From NCBI GenBank assembly GCA_964019155.1, contig OZ025240.1, positions 30,568,083 through 30,632,082 of the forward strand: a stretch of DNA of 64,000 nt, written 5' to 3'. A program made the position numbers and the translations under genes. The stretch is from Osedax fenrisi (Eukaryota > Annelida > Polychaeta > Sabellida > Siboglinidae). Under the pieces are notes generated by a model. The model was given only the letters and a program-made list of their open reading frames with translations, had not been told where the DNA came from and did not search any database. Of the stretch, positions 44,176-55,683 are shown in pieces (positions within the stretch are counted from its first letter, which is position 1; every line of letters begins with the position of its first letter).

Positions 44176-47100
44176 GTTTGTACGCGATTCAATAATGTAT
44201 CTACATATATATATAGTCATAATATTATTACATTACTATTTATATAGTACGTATGAAACTTATCACGGTAATAAATGGGTAATTATTTCAATAATGTGTA
44301 TTCTATAATTATCCTAGAATTGCCTAAATCTGATAATATATATATATATATATGTTTTAATTTAGTCACTTCATCTATAATATATTAAATATTAAATATT
44401 GCAATAATACTAATACGTATTAAATAACATATCATTTTACGGACTAGGTGGGTTTTTATAGATGAAATGACTGGTATTTTATATATATATATAGAGTTAT
44501 ATATGTAATTATTAAATAATTGATAGGGTATCTGGTTAAAAAATAACGTAACTATAAGTGACCCACCTCCGGAAAGATATAAATACTTCGGAAGCGCGAC
44601 TTCAGGTTTGTGTTGCGAACCTTCCTAGACAACCAATGCGTATTGATGCGGTAAACCGATGTGTGCTGATATAACGTGCTTAACACCGTTCATTTGGCAC
44701 GAGTTGATCGCTTCATTTTAGAAATTCTCTTAATTCTTAATTAATGTACGGCTTTACGAATATACAATATATTATTAAAATATTCAACTGGTGACAAATC
44801 GTAGGAGTTAGGCACGTTACGTCATCGCACTAGTTTACTTACTGACTAGTGGAACTAACCAATACCTATATTATTATACATCTGTGTCATGATTCAGTTA
44901 ATATATTTGTAATACTTCATCGAGTTACGCTATTTCTAGTTGATAAATCGTAGTCAAAGTTAAGACCATTCAGTAAAACTACCGTATCCATAATTGGAAA
45001 CTTAATCAATACAATTATTCAGACTCTTATTATATATATATATATATATATATATGCATTACCAGTACTAAATCTATGAAGTACTTGTGCTGAATAATCA
45101 AATAAGAGAGAGTGATGCAGCCTAACCCCATGATGTTCTAATATATTATGATATAGGTGTACCTATATCTAATTTTCTAAAAGGAATTATAAGCAAATAC
45201 TTATTCTTTAAAAAATAGGATAAAGATATAATTAGTTAAGTAAATATATTTTTAATTTAGTAAATGAAAAAGTGGTTCAATCTGCTCCAGATTGTAGGAT
45301 ATGTAGAACATATTTAAATATAATAAATAATTAACAAAATATGTGTTATATATATTATTATTTGTTTACTTATACATATATAAGAATCAATATTAACATT
45401 ATAGCTAATAATTCAATACTATCTATTTTTCTGATTACGTTTTCTCAATATTGATAATTTAAATTATCAAGCATAATTCCTAATAATATAATAATAGTAG
45501 CTATTGCTAATCGTATAAATAAAATTATAATAATTATTAGTTAAATAAAATAATATCCTATATTCAAGAATATCGGAGAGACATAAACATTTGTTCAAGT
45601 ACCCCACTATGATGATGTTATATATGATGTTAACATAATATTAATTTAATTTTATATTTTAATTATAAATAGTCAAATTAACTTTATTAATATAAAATAA
45701 TAACTTTAAAAGAGTAATATAATTTAATATAAAGTTGAGTGGATACTGCCTTAAAAGTAGAAAAATCAGTAGAGATAATAACAGTTAAATGATTAATAAA
45801 ATATTAAAAATTAAAAACAAATTTATATTCAAATGATGGTAATTATAGTGGTAGTAATGTGTATTCAAATAAACTTATAATATTTATTAGTTGCATACAT
45901 AATTGATATAGTTAAATCTGCCCTATCCTCGTCTACTTATAATAATAGCTATCTATATACCTCTATTGAAACTTGTTTTATAATAAGTTGTTTTTAATGA
46001 CTATCTATATGGATGTCTAGAACCAGGCACTACAATAGTCCATCTTGCACACTTGCTACTAGGGATGTAAATGATGCCGTGCCGAGACTATTGGTTTTTG
46101 ATGCCGAGCCGAGACTTTCATTTTCGGAAAAAAAAACGAGCCCGAGCCGAGACTCTAGCCAAGCGAGCCCGAGCCATGCCGAGACTCTAGCCAAGCGAGC
46201 CCGAGCCGAGTTGATACTTTAGGTAACTGAGACTGAGACTGCATCATGCTTTAGATTTGACTGGCATCATTTACATCACTACTTGCTACTACACGTACCA
46301 CCGATGCTGGTATAGCACACTTCTTACCATACCATACATCATATCACACTTCCTACAACACATCCTACCATACATCATACCACTCTCGAGACTACATGTA
46401 CTACAGCACTGCATACCATACATGCTACATCGCACACACCCACACTATACTAGGTAACACACACCTATGTACATACCCGTAGGAGACTTCAACCTGCGTA
46501 TTCACTCTGTGATATACGCTGATGTGGGTGACTACATGTGTAAGACTCACGATGCTGTCACCGATACCGAATACTACAGCCATACCGCTAGGCTCTACGT
46601 TAGGGGTAAGTGTGGGGCGGGGGGGGGGTGAGGGTCAGGGTGGTTGTAGTGGTGGTGGTCGTGAGGGTCAGGGTGGTAATAGTGGTGGTGTTGATGGTAG
46701 TAGTAGTGGTGGTGGTGAGGGTCAGGGTGGTAGTAGTAGTGGTGGTGAGGGTCAGGGTGATAGTAGTAGTGGTGGTGAGGGACAGGGTGGTAGTAGTGAG
46801 GGTAGTAGTAGTAGTAGTAGTAGTATGTTAGAAATATTACCATTTCTTAGTTTCTGTTTAACTTACATTCCAATCAAGTTGTATATACATATATATATTA
46901 AATGTATAGTCAATCTGATTTTAATTAATGTAATTGTAACGTCATGGTAATGATGTAATAGTAATAGAAAAAAGTTCATTTTATACTATCTCATTATATA
47001 ATAATGTTGGTAAAATATCTAAACAATTTCAAACTAACTCCGACATTTAAAATAGCAGCTTCACTATTCTATAGAAATGTTAGGTTTATTTAAAAATTTT

Positions 47101-49482
47101 AAAATAATGATTTTACTTTATTTTAATCTACACACATATCTAATATATATATCTTGATTTCGAAATCTGATAATACTAAATATAATATTTTTAATTTATA
47201 AATTATAAGTATGCTCATAATGAGCGCGATATTAATATAAATTATGATTTATAATACATGGTGAGTTATATAGTTATTCATTTTGTATATATTATATGAG
47301 TGATTTACATTTACTTGGTGATAACAATATAAAAGAGAGAAATCTCATTTTGGAACGATTTAGAGTGAGAGAGTTAAGAATTAAATATTTTATTTAAATT
47401 GGTTTTTTTTTTTGAAAAAACATCTAATAAATGATTATTATTATATGGTTATTTAAAACACTACCGCACAACCAAGTTATTATTACATAACTCTTACCTC
47501 ACTCTTACCTCACTCTTACCTCACTCTTACCTCACTCTTACCTCACTCTTACCTCACTCTTACCTCACTCTTACCGCACTCTTACCTCTCTCTTACCTCT
47601 CTCTTACCTCTCTCTTACCTCTCTCTTACCTTTCTCTTACCTCACTCTTACCTCACTCTTACCTCTCTCTTACCTCTATCTTACCGCACTCTTACCTCTC
47701 TCTTACCTCACTCTTACCTCTCTCTTACCTCTCTCTTACCTCTCTCTTACCCCACTCTTACATCACCATTACCTCACTCTTACCTCTCTCTTACCTCTCT
47801 CTTACCTCCCTCTTACATCACTCTTACCTCTCTCTTACCTCACTCTTACCTCACTTATACCTCTCTCTTACCTCACTCTTACCTCACTCTTACCTCACTC
47901 TTACCTCACTCTTACCTCTCTCTTACCTCTCTCTTACCTCTCTCTTACCTCACTCTTACCTCTCTCTTACCTCTCTCTTACCTCACTTTTACCTCACTCT
48001 TACCTCACTCTTACCTCACTCTTACCTCTCTCTTACCTCTCTCTTACCTCTCTCTTACCTCACTCTTACCTCTCTCTTACCTCACTCTTACCTCACTTAT
48101 ACCTCACTCTTACCTCACTCTTACATCACCATTACCTCACTCTTACATCACCATTACCTCTCTCTTACCTCACTCTTACCTCACTCTTACATCACCATTA
48201 CCTCACTCTTACATCACCATTACCTCTCTCTTACCTCACTTATACCTCACTCTTACCTCACTCTTACCTCACTCTTACCTCACTCTTACCTCTCTCTTAC
48301 CTCACTCTTACCTCACTCTTACCTCACTCTTACCTCACTCTTACCTCACTCTTACCTCACTCTTACCTCTCTCTTACCTCACTCTTACCTCACTCTTACC
48401 TCACTCTTACCTCACTCTTACCTCACTCTTACCTCACTCTTACCTCTCTCTTACCTCTCTCTTACCTCACCCTTACCTCACTCTTACCTAACTCTTACCT
48501 CTCTCTTACCTCACTCTTACCTCACTCTTACCTCACTCTTACCTCACTCTTACCTCTCTCTTACCTCACTCTTACATAACTCTTACCTCTCTCTTACCTC
48601 ACTCTTACCTCTCTCTTATCTCACTCTTACCTCACTCTTACCTCTCTCTTACCTCACTCTTACCTCACTCTTACCTCACTCTTACCTCTCTCTTACCTCA
48701 CTCTTACCTCACTCTTACCTCTCTCTTACCTCACTCTTACCTCACTTATACCTCACTCTTACCTCACTCTTACCTCACTCTTACCTCACTCTTACCTCAC
48801 TCTTACCTCACTCTTACCTCACTCTTACCTCTCTCTTACCTCACTCTTACCTCACTTATACCTCACTCTTACCTCTCTCTTACCTCACTCTTACCTCTCT
48901 CTTACCTCACTCTTACCTCTCTCTTACCTCTCTCTTACCTCTATCTTACCTCACTCTTACCTCACTCTTACCTCTCTCTTACCTCACTCTTACATCACCA
49001 TTACCTCTCTCTTACCTCTCTCTTACCTCACTCTTACCTCACTCTTACATCACTATTACCTCACTATTACCTCTCTCTTACCTCTCTCTTACCGCACTAT
49101 TACCTCACTCTTACCTAACTCTTACCTCTCTCTTACCTCACTCTTACCTCACTCTTACCTCTCTCTTACATAACTCTTACATCACTAGGACGTAACGAGG
49201 TACCCGAGATAGGTTACCGCCCGAACGAGCCAATCATCGTGGAGAGCACGTCTCTGAATCTTCTACAGTCGGTGCAGAAGCTATGGTGTTGGGTGGCAGG
49301 TGTCAGTCCTAAACCTGTCCTCGAGTGGGCTGTCAATGATGTCAAGATCGCCGAACATTTGGTATAGCTGTAGTTATAGCTATATATATATATAGCTGTG
49401 GCTTTAGTTATCTACATATACCTATAGCTATCTACCTATACTTATATCTATAATTATCTATCTGTACATATATTAATGTATA

Positions 49483-49521
<39 letters not shown>

Positions 49522-52500
49522 ACATCTATACCTATAGCTATATACCTATACCTTTAGATATCTACTTATATCTATAGATTTAATATTTACGATTTGAATA
49601 TAAATTTTAAATAATAATATTCTATTAAATTAATAATCATATTATACTATTACTGTTATACCGGTTAAACTCGTCAATATAGTTAATATAAAGACACATT
49701 CACTTGAATTCACTTGAAAATTATTTATTGATTAATTATATATATTAACCACCACCACCACCACCACCACTACCACCACCACCACCACTACCACCAACAT
49801 CATTACCATCATAATAACACACGCTATCTCCCCACACATATTACAAAGTAGCATATGACTAGGACTTCATAACCCAGCCTTTCATTCTACCTCACCTACA
49901 CCACCTCTTCCATCACTACCCCCACCACCGTGATAACACATGATCCCGCTCACAGGACATGCTAATATCTGACGAGTACTCCATAACCCACCTGTACTCG
50001 GTGTCCCCCTCCACCCCCACCCCACCGTGGTGATAACCCCAGGTCCCACCCACAGTACGAGACAACATCAGATGATGACTTCATAACCCATCTGTACATT
50101 CTACCTCCCCTACCCCACCTCTTCCACCCCCACCCCACCGTGGTGATAACCCCAGGTCCCACCCACAGTACGAGACAACATCAGATGAGGACTTCATAAC
50201 CCATCTGTACTCGGTATCGAGTCGTATCCACATCAAGACCAAGAAGAACACGCGCAACATCTCGTGCTCCAGTCATGTGCCCGGTAGTGGGGAACTACCG
50301 CTGAAAACATACATACACATACATATATTCGGTAGGTACACATACACATACATATATTCGGTAGGTACACATACATACACATACATTTATCAATTTTCAT
50401 ACACACACACATATATACATATATATGTTAACACCACACTAATTAGATTTTTGATTTTAATTCGCTGTACATAAACATTAATTATTAAAATTGAATATTA
50501 GTGGTAGACGTGAGGCCCGCATCCAAGTTAGACGTTCTTTATTAACAATAATAGGTGTTGTCTATTAACACCAATAGGCGAGGCTGTTCCCCAATGTCAC
50601 AATACACACACACACCCCATACAGATGAACCGAAAGTTGTGTTCAAATCTCCATACGTAGACTTCACACACAAGTCGAGGATAGAGTTTGAATGTTTCAG
50701 TGATCCCGATACCGTTAAGTGGACGTTAGTTATATTATGATGAATGTAACAGTGACATAACTATGGCATAACAGTGACATAACTATGATGTAACGATGAT
50801 GTAACTATTACAGTTGTGAAACTGTTTAATAGTTCATTAGAGTTAAATAATGTAATATATTATATAACATATATATCTATTTATTTAATTCTCTTTCTAT
50901 ATTATGTACAATATATTCTAATATATGTAAGTATACATTTAGGAATATATCTAATATATCAATATATCTTCTACATTATTATATATCTTTTATTAAAAAA
51001 AAATTATTTAATAGATTTAAAAAAATATATATTGATTTATAAACATATTTACGGCGAAAGAACGGAATTATTTACATGGTGAACATAGTAAATTTATCTA
51101 TAATTATTGTTTATTAAAAGTATGATAATTTTAGAAATTCATAAAATAATAAGTACTTTTTTTTGTATCTTGTAAATTACATTTAGATTACACTCAGAAG
51201 TATATATAACTAACATTTAATATTGTATAATAAGTATAAAACCAAGAGTATGAGACCCATATATCTAAAATTGATAATATAATAAGTAATATAATTATAA
51301 TTTAAATATATGTATATAAATATATAATAAAAGAAATATAGGATATGTAAAAAATAATGAAGTAATGATAATATAAACTATAAACATAAACATATTTACA
51401 GGGTTGCATAACCCACACCATAAGCAAAGGTAGCTTTACAGATGTTATCCTACTTCTTTATGTAAGCTTATTTATAGCACTTACCTTTATACATCATATC
51501 ATTTTAATGGAAATAATTAATTTTTCTGATTTTTAGTCATATTATTTTTAATAAATAATATATTTAAATCAAAAATCATTTGTTTCCCATTTAATATTAA
51601 TAATACATTTTTAAATCATTATATTAAAAATTAAAATTTAGAAGTATATATTTATAATATATATTTAAACTCTCTACATGTACTATTGCATGCATGCGTG
51701 CCCCACTGAACGCACAGATGGTACATGAACACGCACCAGCTGAGAAAATGCCTGTCCACCACGTGCGTTATAGACAGTCTGGAGCGAAGGCATCAGTATC
51801 GGCAACTGTTCTGCAGAGCTGAGAACGACGCCGGTATGGATTACAAGAGCTTCAAGATCAACATCAGAGGTGACCAATCTATAAATAGCTTAGTCGATTC
51901 CGAGTATTATGCTTCACGTTGTTCAAACTACTAACATTCACACTAATTTACCCCCTTTTTATAGCGTTATATCGGCTGCTTCAAATTAATATATCGAACC
52001 TATAACTTTACTTGCCCGATATTTAGTAAATGTTATAAAAATGTGAAGCAGGATATAAAAATCAGAGTAAAACCAACCTTCCTCCATCCAAATTTAAGTT
52101 CTAAATGCGGCCTTCAAATTATAACTTGGATATAACCGATATATATACTTAAATCTCGTACACCAACTTATTCTTGTCCAATCTACAAGTATTATGTCTA
52201 CACCAATCCTGAATATATACTTTGTATTACATAATATATATCTATATATGTAATACTCTTCAATGCCATATTATGTTCAATATATTCTATAATATTTATA
52301 TATATATATATAGTAGTATATCAAATCCAAAAATATCTTATGAATTATTATATATATATGTATAATGGTATCATTAATAAAAATAAACATGATTATAATG
52401 AATGTAAAGTAGCGAGTGTGACATCAGCGTATGTGTACCACACGTAATCAATACTAACCGCCCTCTCCGTTACCCTCCACCGAGAACAGATCTACCCGAG

Positions 52501-52893
52501 ATAGGCAATACGGGGTTCGGCAACTCGTACGTTACACTGGCTACCCCGCCGCCCCCTCTAGTACTAGCACCCCCGCCGCCCAAGAAACCCGCCCAGCCGG
52601 CGCCCTTTAAACAACCCGAAGTACTAGAATATTCGCTGCTGAGTTCGACGGGTGTTCTGATCCTGCTGTTGGTGTCGCTACTAGGTCTGGTGTGCTGTTC
52701 CGCGAAGGGAGGGCGCCGATTGGACGAAGGCGCCGACCTAGAAGAGGAAACGGGGGTCACGGCCACTACCAACGCAACCGAGTCCATGCTGAAAGACACG
52801 ACCTCGAGCATTAAGTCCACCGCCGCCGCCGAAGGGACCTCCGTACGCCCAACCTCCTCCTCAGTCGATAATGACGTATCGCATGATCTATGA
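43960..52893 (+). CDS. Type I membrane protein with three Ig domains, complete, 8 exons, 469 aa
   Basis: Likely a cell-surface adhesion or recognition receptor. All eight exons join in frame (216, 79, 123, 173, 163, 100, 152 and 404 bases; phases 0,1,1,0,1,2,1). Residues 15-33 are a hydrophobic signal peptide. Ig1 runs from Cys57 (VTFQC) through GIWLKNNVTI and SATSGDFNLRI to DVGDYMC. Ig2 has LWCWVAGVSPKPVLEW and NISCSSHVPG. Ig3 has RIEFECF, VKWTWYM and YRQLFCRAENDAG. Then a proline-rich stalk (APPPPKKPAQPAPF), one membrane helix STGVLILLLVSLLGLVCCS with basic stop KGGRR, and a cytoplasmic tail of about 75 residues rich in Thr/Ser/Ala, ending VSHDL. Domain 1 resembles Kirre/nephrin-group proteins (compare S-G-D-Y-N-L-x-I...C), but three Ig domains and no PDZ-ligand end make orthology uncertain. 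Exons are GC-richer than the surroundings. Confidence 0.85.
44527..44605 (+). CDS. Ig receptor exon 2 (core Trp of Ig1)
   Basis: 79 bases, acceptor TTGATAG, phase 0 to 1, donor TCAG|GTTTGT. Encodes GIWLKNNVTISDPPPERYKY then FGSATS. Too short to stand out as an open frame; the splice phases and Ig pattern place it. Confidence 0.8.
44606..46482. other. Intron 2 of the Ig receptor gene
   Basis: 1.9 kb, AT-rich, with a (TA)n run near 45030-45056 and the hAT-type MITE at 46060-46281. No further exon seen. Confidence 0.6.
46060..46281. mobile_element. hAT-type MITE with 8-bp target duplication (222 bp)
   Basis: The terminal inverted repeats are TAGGGATGTAAATGATGCC and inverted TAGTGATGTAAATGATGCC. 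CTTGCTAC occurs at 46052-46059 and 46282-46289, an 8-bp target duplication. The interior has a near-perfect 32-bp tandem duplication (GCCGAGACTCTAGCCAAGCG...). The open frame through it is not a gene. Confidence 0.85.
46483..46605 (+). CDS. Ig receptor exon 3 (second Cys of Ig1)
   Basis: Acceptor CATACCCGTAG, phase 1 to 1, donor GGG|GTAAGT (the consensus). Encodes DFNLRIHSVIYADVGDYMCK, the canonical D-x-G-x-Y-x-C of an Ig domain, ending ARLYVR. Confidence 0.9.
46606..46830 (+). repeat. G-rich minisatellite at the start of intron 3
   Basis: Begins one base after the exon 3 donor. Units of GGTGAGGGTCAGGGTGGTAG and GTAGTAG filler; GTGAGGG occurs six times. Multiple GGG runs could fold as G-quadruplexes. 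The open frames on both strands are artefacts. Confidence 0.85.
47486..49188 (+). repeat. 11-bp satellite array CTCACTCTTAC ending at an acceptor site
   Basis: About 150 head-to-tail 11-bp units with two main variants (CTCACTCTTAC and CTCTCTCTTAC) plus minor ones (ATCACCATTAC, CTCACTTATAC). The array runs to the exon 4 acceptor: the last unit is CTCTTACATCACTAG. It occupies about two thirds of intron 3. Confidence 0.95.
49189..49361 (+). CDS. Ig receptor exon 4 (first half of Ig2)
   Basis: 173 bases, phase 1 to 0, donor TTG|GTATAG. Encodes EVPEIGYRPNEPIIVES, VQKLWCWVAGVSPKPVLEW and AVNDVKIAEHL. The acceptor ATCACTAG is the end of the 11-bp repeat array. Confidence 0.85.
49362..50168. other. 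Intron 4 of the Ig receptor gene
   Basis: Holds a TATC/TA-rich stretch (49370-49560), an (ACC)n array at 49749-49800 and the tandem acceptor repeats at 49865-50168. Confidence 0.7.
49749..49800 (+). repeat. (ACC)n trinucleotide repeat
   Basis: ACC units with ACT interruptions. Confidence 0.9.
49865..50225 (+). repeat. Tandem copies of exon 5 acceptor plus exon start
   Basis: A 110-bp unit (pyrimidine/CCACC tract, GTGATAACCCCAGGTCCCAC, CCACAG, then the first about 55 bases of exon 5) is present at 50057-50168 and 50169-50225. Older copies are at 49955-50056 (GCTCACAG|GACATGCTAATATC) and 49865-49954. Only the last copy continues into the full exon. Confidence 0.8.
50169..50331 (+). CDS. Ig receptor exon 5 (second half of Ig2)
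   Basis: 163 bases, acceptor TCCCACCCACAG, phase 0 to 1, donor TTCG|GTAGGT. Encodes YETTSDEDFITHLYSVSSRI, KKNTRNISCSSHVPG and LPLKTYIHIHIF. An identical donor TATATTCG|GTAGGTACAC lies 29 bases downstream and would shift frame. Confidence 0.8.
50625..50724 (+). CDS. Ig receptor exon 6 (start of Ig3)
   Basis: 100 bases, acceptor CCATACAG, phase 1 to 2, donor GGAC|GTTAGT. Encodes EPKVVFKSPYVDFTHKSRIE then FECFSDPDTVKWT. Confidence 0.85.
50725..51717. other. Intron 6 of the Ig receptor gene
   Basis: AT-rich. A short tandem repeat GTAACAGTGACATAACTATG lies at its start (50745-50812); nothing else recognised. Intron 7 (51870-52489) is similar, without features. Confidence 0.55.
51718..51869 (+). 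CDS. Ig receptor exon 7 (end of Ig3)
   Basis: 152 bases, acceptor GAACGCACAG, phase 2 to 1, donor AGAG|GTGACC. Encodes WYMNTHQLRKCLSTTCVIDS and LFCRAENDAGMDYKSFKINI. Two extra cysteines (Cys-x4-Cys) could form a domain-specific disulphide. Confidence 0.85.
52490..52893 (+). CDS. Ig receptor exon 8 (stalk, membrane helix, tail, stop TGA)
   Basis: 404 bases from acceptor CGAGAACAG, phase 1, to TGA. Proline-rich stalk, hydrophobic helix near 52645-52700, CCSAKGGRR stop-transfer, acidic EGADLEEE and a Thr/Ser-rich tail. High GC contrasts with the flanks. Confidence 0.9.
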
Positions 52894-53399
52894 ATAGTCT
52901 AGTCGTGTTTACTGTTTAGCTACAACACTGACGAGTTTCTTATCCGTTTGAAATTCAACCTATATATTATTATTATTATATTATTATTTATTAAACTAAT
53001 TCGCCTACATTATCGATTTGTATTCATGATTTGTATAGATATTTGTGAAATGAATTTCAAGAATTATTAATTATTATATATCTTCAGAAGTGGCATCTAT
53101 TTATTGAAGCATTTTCTAATCAAGTGAATTAGTGATCTTTTTTTCATTATATTTGAACATATTTTTAATAAAGTATTCATATAATTTCTAATTTCAAGAA
53201 AATATCGATTTATAGAAACAAATATCATTTTTAACTTAAAATATATTCATTGAATCATATATATATAATTACTTTCCAAGATAATTTGCCATCAAATAAT
53301 ATTACTAATAACTAATATATATGAAATTTAAGTTATAACTATAAAATTTCGAATGAATTTCTCTTTATTCAAATATAATTATAAGAAAATCTATTCCAT

Positions 53400-53433
<34 letters not shown>

Positions 53434-55030
53434 GATTAAATCTAAAGTAATGGTGGTTAATGTTATATGAAGAGTATACCCTGAATATGATCTGGTTATA
53501 GATCTATCGATTATATGTTAAATGAATTCTATACATCACCTAATCAGTATAAAAGTGGAAATATAACACCTTAACTATGTTTTCATATGGTCCATATTAT
53601 TTATAATGATAGATCTATTCGGTAATCCACAATATATTACTAAGCTATATTTTACAGCCTTACACCTGCTGCTGCTCATATCATTCACGATATTAATTAT
53701 ACTGGCAAATCTAGTATATTGAACTTTGTAATGTGTATAATGAGTAGTTCTCCTTCTATTTTAATCTTCGTCATTATAACGAAGAAACATCTTTTATTAT
53801 AATTATTTTTTTTAACATTATTTTATTACACGAGAATATTTCTACTATTGTTTAAGTATATAAATAAACTATTAGTATTACTACTATTGCATATATATAT
53901 AGCATCAATTCTATTTTCATTATCTATAGAATAATTATTCTTTATATTAATATATTAGAGATTTTCTCGATAAACGACCACAATGATAACAAGGACATAT
54001 CCTTGATAACCTTATACTAGGGCTTTCTTCTACATCCTTATTTGATTTTTTCATTAATTTAATTTAAATAAGATTTATAAATCTTTTGTGGCATCTAATA
54101 GAATGGATGGTAGGAGGGAGGGAATTTCATAGTGGGACTGGAATTGTTAAAATCACTAGATTTAAGAAATTGTATTAGAGTACCGGGAGATAACATCAAG
54201 AAGGGAGCATTAGGGAAGAAAATGTAATACTGTAAATTTTTGTATAGGAAGCATGAGAGTCAGCGAAAGACAATCACTATATGAGAAGGAAGGGAGTGAA
54301 AGTGATGGAAAGAGGTAAATATCATAAATTATAATAAATGCTACCCCACAACCACTGCTCGTTTGTTGTGGAGCGAGCTATAGCTCTATAGAGAGTATAT
54401 AGTATATACTATATAGTAAGTCTACCATGTAGGCAAATATGTCATCATTAGAAATACAGATATCATTCAAGGTGATGATAATACATTTTTTAAGGTTAAG
54501 GAACAGAAGGAATATATTTTACCTCAGGGAGCGAATATTGATCAAGGCTATATTTGAGGATAGTCATGAATGAATTATTTTAAATGAATTTCAATAGTGA
54601 TCATAAAATAAATTGTTATAAAACATTTTGTTAGATCAGATTCAGGGATGAAAAAAAGGGGATATAAAAGAGGATTATTTGTGGAGGTGGTGTTCAATGA
54701 AGAAGGTGTTCAAGGACTAATGTGAGGGAATTATCTATGGAGCATATGGATGATGACTTAAAGGAAGCTGAATCAAATAATATAGGGGTTGGTGTGTAAT
54801 TTGAAGAACATTATAAATCCATTAATGGATGAAAGCTAATTAGCTTTGTAATATGTCTAGAAATAATAATTGGAAAGTAATAGAAGTAATTATATCAGAT
54901 GTTAGATTATAATAAATAGTTAATATATACATATTTATATAATAATATAAATTACTTTTTTATTAAATTTATTCCTAGAAATCTAGGATAATAAACAATA
55001 TGTATTTAATTATTAATGTATTATATACAC
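52894..55030. other. Downstream of the Ig receptor gene
   Basis: AT-rich with a (TA)n run at 53402-53430. A purine-rich stretch at 54090-54320 (GGTAGGAGGGAGGGAA, GGAAGGGAGTGAAAGTGATG) has no open frame. No gene recognised. Confidence 0.5.
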
Positions 55031-55040
55031 ATTATTTACA

Positions 55041-55076
55041 ATACCTCCTATAACTTCTGAGATTATAGGAGGTCTT
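55041..55076. repeat. CCTCCTATAACC hairpin 1
   Basis: ACCTCCTATAACTTCTGAG pairs with inverted ATTATAGGAGGTCTT. Confidence 0.75.
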
Positions 55077-55180
55077 GTTATTTACCATATGGTATATATA
55101 TATATATATATATATATTAATGAATATTCTGAATATAAATTATAAATTGTTAAATACCTACCAGTGTTATTATATTAGCA

Positions 55181-55221
55181 ATACCTCCTATAACCTATAA
55201 CCAAAGGTTATAGGAGGTATT
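55181..55221. repeat. CCTCCTATAACC hairpin 2
   Basis: CAATACCTCCTATAACC and GGTTATAGGAGGTATTG are perfect inverted repeats of 17 bases. Confidence 0.8.
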
Positions 55222-55640
55222 GATATTAGTTAAGCTCTAAGTTATATAATCCATATGGATCAGGAACATTTGATAACTAATATTGTTGATTGAGGTAATG
55301 TCAAGGACATGTCCTTGGTAATATATTAGCAGCTGGAAAGGTCAGCACCTTTTTCAATCTTTTTAAAAATAATATTGTGGATTACTAATTCAGGATTAGT
55401 TACTTTTCAATTGACAAAACTTTAAGAAACTGTGTTCTAAGTGTTAAGTGTACCACTTACAAAATAGTTTTATACTTGTTCGATCCTACTTAATTAGACG
55501 TGAACGGTGAGTACGAAATTACCATACAACTGGTTAGATATATATATTCAAGTTATATTGTCTTTTCTATGTTCTATTTTATTTTGAAAATAGACTACAT
55601 ACTTTTAACATGATTATTAGACAAGTTTGTAAATATGTCT

Positions 55641-55683
55641 AATAGCTCCTGTAACCTCATAACCGAGGTTATAGGAGGTCTTG
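55641..55683. repeat. CCTCCTATAACC hairpin 3
   Basis: AGCTCCTGTAACCTC pairs with inverted GAGGTTATAGGAGGTCTT. Confidence 0.75.

Noticed and set aside
46013..46222. 69-codon plus-strand frame rich in Ser/Arg
   Set aside because: It lies almost wholly in the 222-bp hAT-type MITE, including its internal tandem duplication.
46522..46950. 142-codon glycine/serine-rich frame
   Set aside because: It starts inside Ig receptor exon 3 in another frame and runs through the G-rich intronic minisatellite.
47486..49188. CRISPR array
   Set aside because: Units are 11 bp, head to tail, without unique spacers, and the window is eukaryotic.
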